Source: CAUZSN01 sp963582345
GTDB taxonomy: Bacteria > Planctomycetota > Planctomycetia > Planctomycetales > Planctomycetaceae
Length of the DNA: 8,573 nucleotides
NCBI GenBank assembly: GCA_963582345.1
Contig: CAUZSN010000113.1
Location: 1-8,573 of the forward strand
Reading direction: 5' to 3'
The notes beneath the pieces are model-generated. The model was not told the DNA's origin, did not search any database, and saw nothing but the letters and a program-made list of their open reading frames with translations. The translations under genes and the position numbers were made by a program. Shown here piece by piece: positions 6,474 to 8,573 of the stretch. Every line of letters begins with the position of its first letter. The stretch's first letter is position 1.

Positions 6474-8573
6474 CGTGTCCTTCCTGGATCAACAGATGTT
6501 GGTTGACCGGAAGGTCACGCAACTTCTGAACGTGGCCAGATGGCCACCGAATTGTCAATTGCTGCACTTCCTTTTCAGCACCCAGTCCAAAATGGACCAT
6601 TGCAGGCGCTTGTGACAAGAAGTTGACGATAGGGTATAGCTCGCGACAGATTCGCTTCTCGGCAGTTTCACAAATTAACTTGGCGCCGATTCCAAATCGA
6701 TTACTCGATGTGCCTCGCAACGAGACGTTGAGCCAATTCGTTGAGGAAAACTGATTCTTGTATACTACTAAACTTCCACCTCCCACTTGACGAACAAACA
6801 GTTCGGGCATTCCGTCACCAGTTATGTCCCAGGAGGCTACTGTGCGACTGTCTCCTTTATTATCAGCACCGCTTAGAAACGACAGGTTGTAAAAAGAACC
6901 GTCACCGGCATTCAAGAAAAAACCGTTGCGCTCGTAGGCACTCAAGTTGCGGCCGCTTTCGGAAAACAGCCACGGATTCGAAACCCAGAATTCACCCTTG
7001 TCCTGGTCCACCCGACGAAGGGCCGGCGTCTTGGCATCACAACTGAACGGCTGTGTCACGACAGCCAACCAGACACACCGTCACCCATCGGTCTGATTCG
7101 GGCTGATACTCTGGAAACCAACGGGAGCATATAAATCCACACGACCATCGCCATCCAGGTCGACGTAACCAGCCCCATAGGCCCAACCGACGTCGGAGAC
7201 ACCGGCATAGTGGCCAATGCGTTCAAATCGCCCATCGCCCAGATTGCGGTACAGCTCGTTCCCGCTCACAAAATCGAGCATCTTCGCATACGTTTCCGCG
7301 GAATAAATGTCTGGACTCAGGTTGGCAACAATCCGCTCACCAGCTTTCGAATACATGTTTGCGACGTACGGATCGCCGTACCCGTCGTTGTCGATGTCAT
7401 TGACAGTAATGCCCATCGAAAAGCCGCCATATCCATCCGGTAAATCGCCAGTTCGAAACGTCCCGTCTTGCTGATTGATCAGATAGTCATTCGTGCCCAT
7501 CTCGCAGGATGTCATCAAGTCGGGCCAATCATCTCCATTAGCATCGAACCAGACCGCAGCGAACGTCGGGCTTCCACCACCGATCGTACCACTCTGATGC
7601 GTGACGTCTTCAAACTGCCAGTCGCCAAGGTTTCGCCAAAGTTGATTGCGGCTGGATTCGTTCTTACCAATCCAGCGATTTGTCGACATCTGATGCGCCA
7701 AGATGTTACCGACAAGGTAAAGATCCAATAGACCATCACGGTCGAAATCAGCCACAGCGAATCCCATACACGGGTCGAAGCCTAAATTAGTGTCTTTCCC
7801 GACAACCAACCGTTCAAATCGCTGGCCCTGGTGATTTCGGTATACGTCGGTTGCAATCAAAAGGTCTTCGTAACCGTCTCCATCGAAATCAGCGAACGCC
7901 GCTTGAATATTCTCAGCACGATTGGGCAAACCGACCTGTGACGTCACATCCACAAATTTTCCCCCACCTTGACCCTTGTAGAGGAATAATCCATTCAGAT
8001 CGGTGAGTAACACATCAATCAGACCATCTTGATCATAATCCGCCAGGTACACTCCGCCGGTCAAAAATGGCAGAACCGCCGCCCGGTCCCGCCAATTGTC
8101 GCGCAGAACCGCTGTCCGAATTCCTGTATCGGACGTCATGTCTTGCATCAAAACCTTTGGACCTCGCGAATATCTGGCGGTATAGGCTTCTAACCCAAGC
8201 AGCCAACCTCGCTGATTTGGCGTTTCATCCGAGATCTGTTTCACACGACACCGGAACTTGATGATCCTTTCGGCCAGCTGACCATCACGGGTTCGGCCTG
8301 CGATCCTAAGCTTACACGTACCTTTCCAGGGACCCGATCGAAACTTGCTTCGGTTCTCCGGGCTCATCTGCATGACTTTGAGTTTAGTCGCCTGAACCTC
8401 TGAAAACTCGTTGCGATATTCGATTAAGTGACGAACAAAGTCCTTGCGGTGACACAAGAGCTTGGAATGTTCACGTTCGTCCCAAATCTGATAGTCTGCA
8501 AATGATAAGTCATGTTTGTGACTCTCGTTGCGGTCGAAAACGTAACCTTGGAATTGCGAGTCGAAAAACTCCA
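6412..8573 (-). CDS. FG-GAP/ASPIC-UnbV (CRTAC1-like) protein, probable selenoprotein, 5' end outside window
   Basis: Read as one frame, it gives 719 residues in the window (residue 1 is the codon at 8571), including one UGA at residue 497. The N-terminal part (1 to about 140) has the NESHKHDLSFADYQIWDERE block and no recognised domain. A beta-propeller-type region follows with FG-GAP/VCBS calcium-binding loops: DYDQDG (178-183), DFDGDG (228-233), DFDRDG (275-280), FDANGDD (342-348), DIDNDG (392-397), DLDGDG (471-476) and, beyond the UGA, DITGDG (582-587). An ASPIC/UnbV domain fills about 612-698, ending in RWPSGHVQKLRDLPVNQ. Such proteins are typically secreted; the signal peptide would lie beyond the edge. 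The UGA gives DG-U-RCVW, a UxC motif, and a SECIS-like hairpin lies just after it. Gene callers would report two genes (stop at 7081; restart at TTG 7068). The reading ends at UGA 6412-6414. Cellular function is unknown. Confidence 0.8.
7049..7066 (-). promoter_or_regulatory. Candidate bacterial SECIS hairpin
   Basis: In the mRNA, GGCUGU (7066-7061) pairs perfectly with ACAGCC (7054-7049) around the loop CGUGAC (7060-7055). The loop starts 20 nt after the UGA and has G as its second base, followed by U. This matches the usual bacterial SECIS pattern: a short stem just downstream of UGA with a G near the start of the apical loop, recognised by SelB. A competing longer stem, CGG-UGUGUC with GACACA-G-CCG (7080-7048), is also possible. 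Confidence 0.55.
7081..7083 (-). other. In-frame UGA, probable selenocysteine codon
   Basis: UGA at residue 497 of the FG-GAP protein interrupts an otherwise continuous frame. Upstream residues end in the last pre-UGA DLDGDG loop. Downstream codons run RCVWLAVVTQ in the same frame into a conserved FG-GAP loop and the ASPIC/UnbV domain. Decoding as selenocysteine would need selA, selB, selC and selD elsewhere in the genome, which cannot be seen here. Confidence 0.65.

Overview
The window looks like chromosomal DNA from a planctomycete, probably of the Pirellula/Rhodopirellula kind. This is inferred from family content: a large FG-GAP/ASPIC-UnbV (CRTAC1-like) protein, an Nramp-like transporter without the classical DPGN motif, and a LarA/DUF2088 protein. 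Moderate GC and mostly weak Shine-Dalgarno sequences agree with this. No rRNA, tRNA, CRISPR array or insertion sequence was seen.

Layout: (1) 1-39 may be the last codons of an upstream plus-strand gene. (2) 95-1480 (+) is a complete histidinol dehydrogenase (hisD). (3) 1491-3309 (-) is an Nramp-like metal transporter. Its reading frame breaks at three places, so it is either a decaying gene or carries sequence errors. (4) 3349-3810 (-) is a small GGQ-domain ribosome-rescue hydrolase (ArfB-like), just upstream of the transporter and on the same strand. (5) 3811-3958 is a divergent intergenic region with a perfect 9-bp inverted repeat. (6) 3959-5254 (+) is a LarA/DUF2088-family protein with a good ribosome binding site. 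(7) 5319-5882 (-) is a lipoprotein-type methionine sulfoxide reductase B. (8) 5883-6317 is largely empty apart from a small terminator-like hairpin. (9) 6412-8573 (-) is a large secreted-type FG-GAP/ASPIC-UnbV protein whose 5' end lies outside the window.

The most interesting signal is in the last gene. Its reading frame has one in-frame UGA (7081-7083). Coding resumes in exactly the same frame for a further 218 codons after the next four sense codons and contains the conserved ASPIC/UnbV domain. The next codons give U-R-C (UxC). A 6-bp hairpin with a 6-nt loop lies 14 nt past the UGA (loop 20 nt past it), matching the usual geometry of a bacterial SECIS element. I read this as a probable selenocysteine-containing CRTAC1-like protein that gene callers would split in two or call a pseudogene.

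The genes do not form one pathway. They cover histidine biosynthesis, translation rescue, metal transport, a hydroxy-acid-enzyme homologue, repair of oxidised envelope proteins and an extracytoplasmic propeller protein. The envelope MsrB and the putative selenoprotein lie on the same strand, but about 0.5 kb apart, so an operon link is weak.
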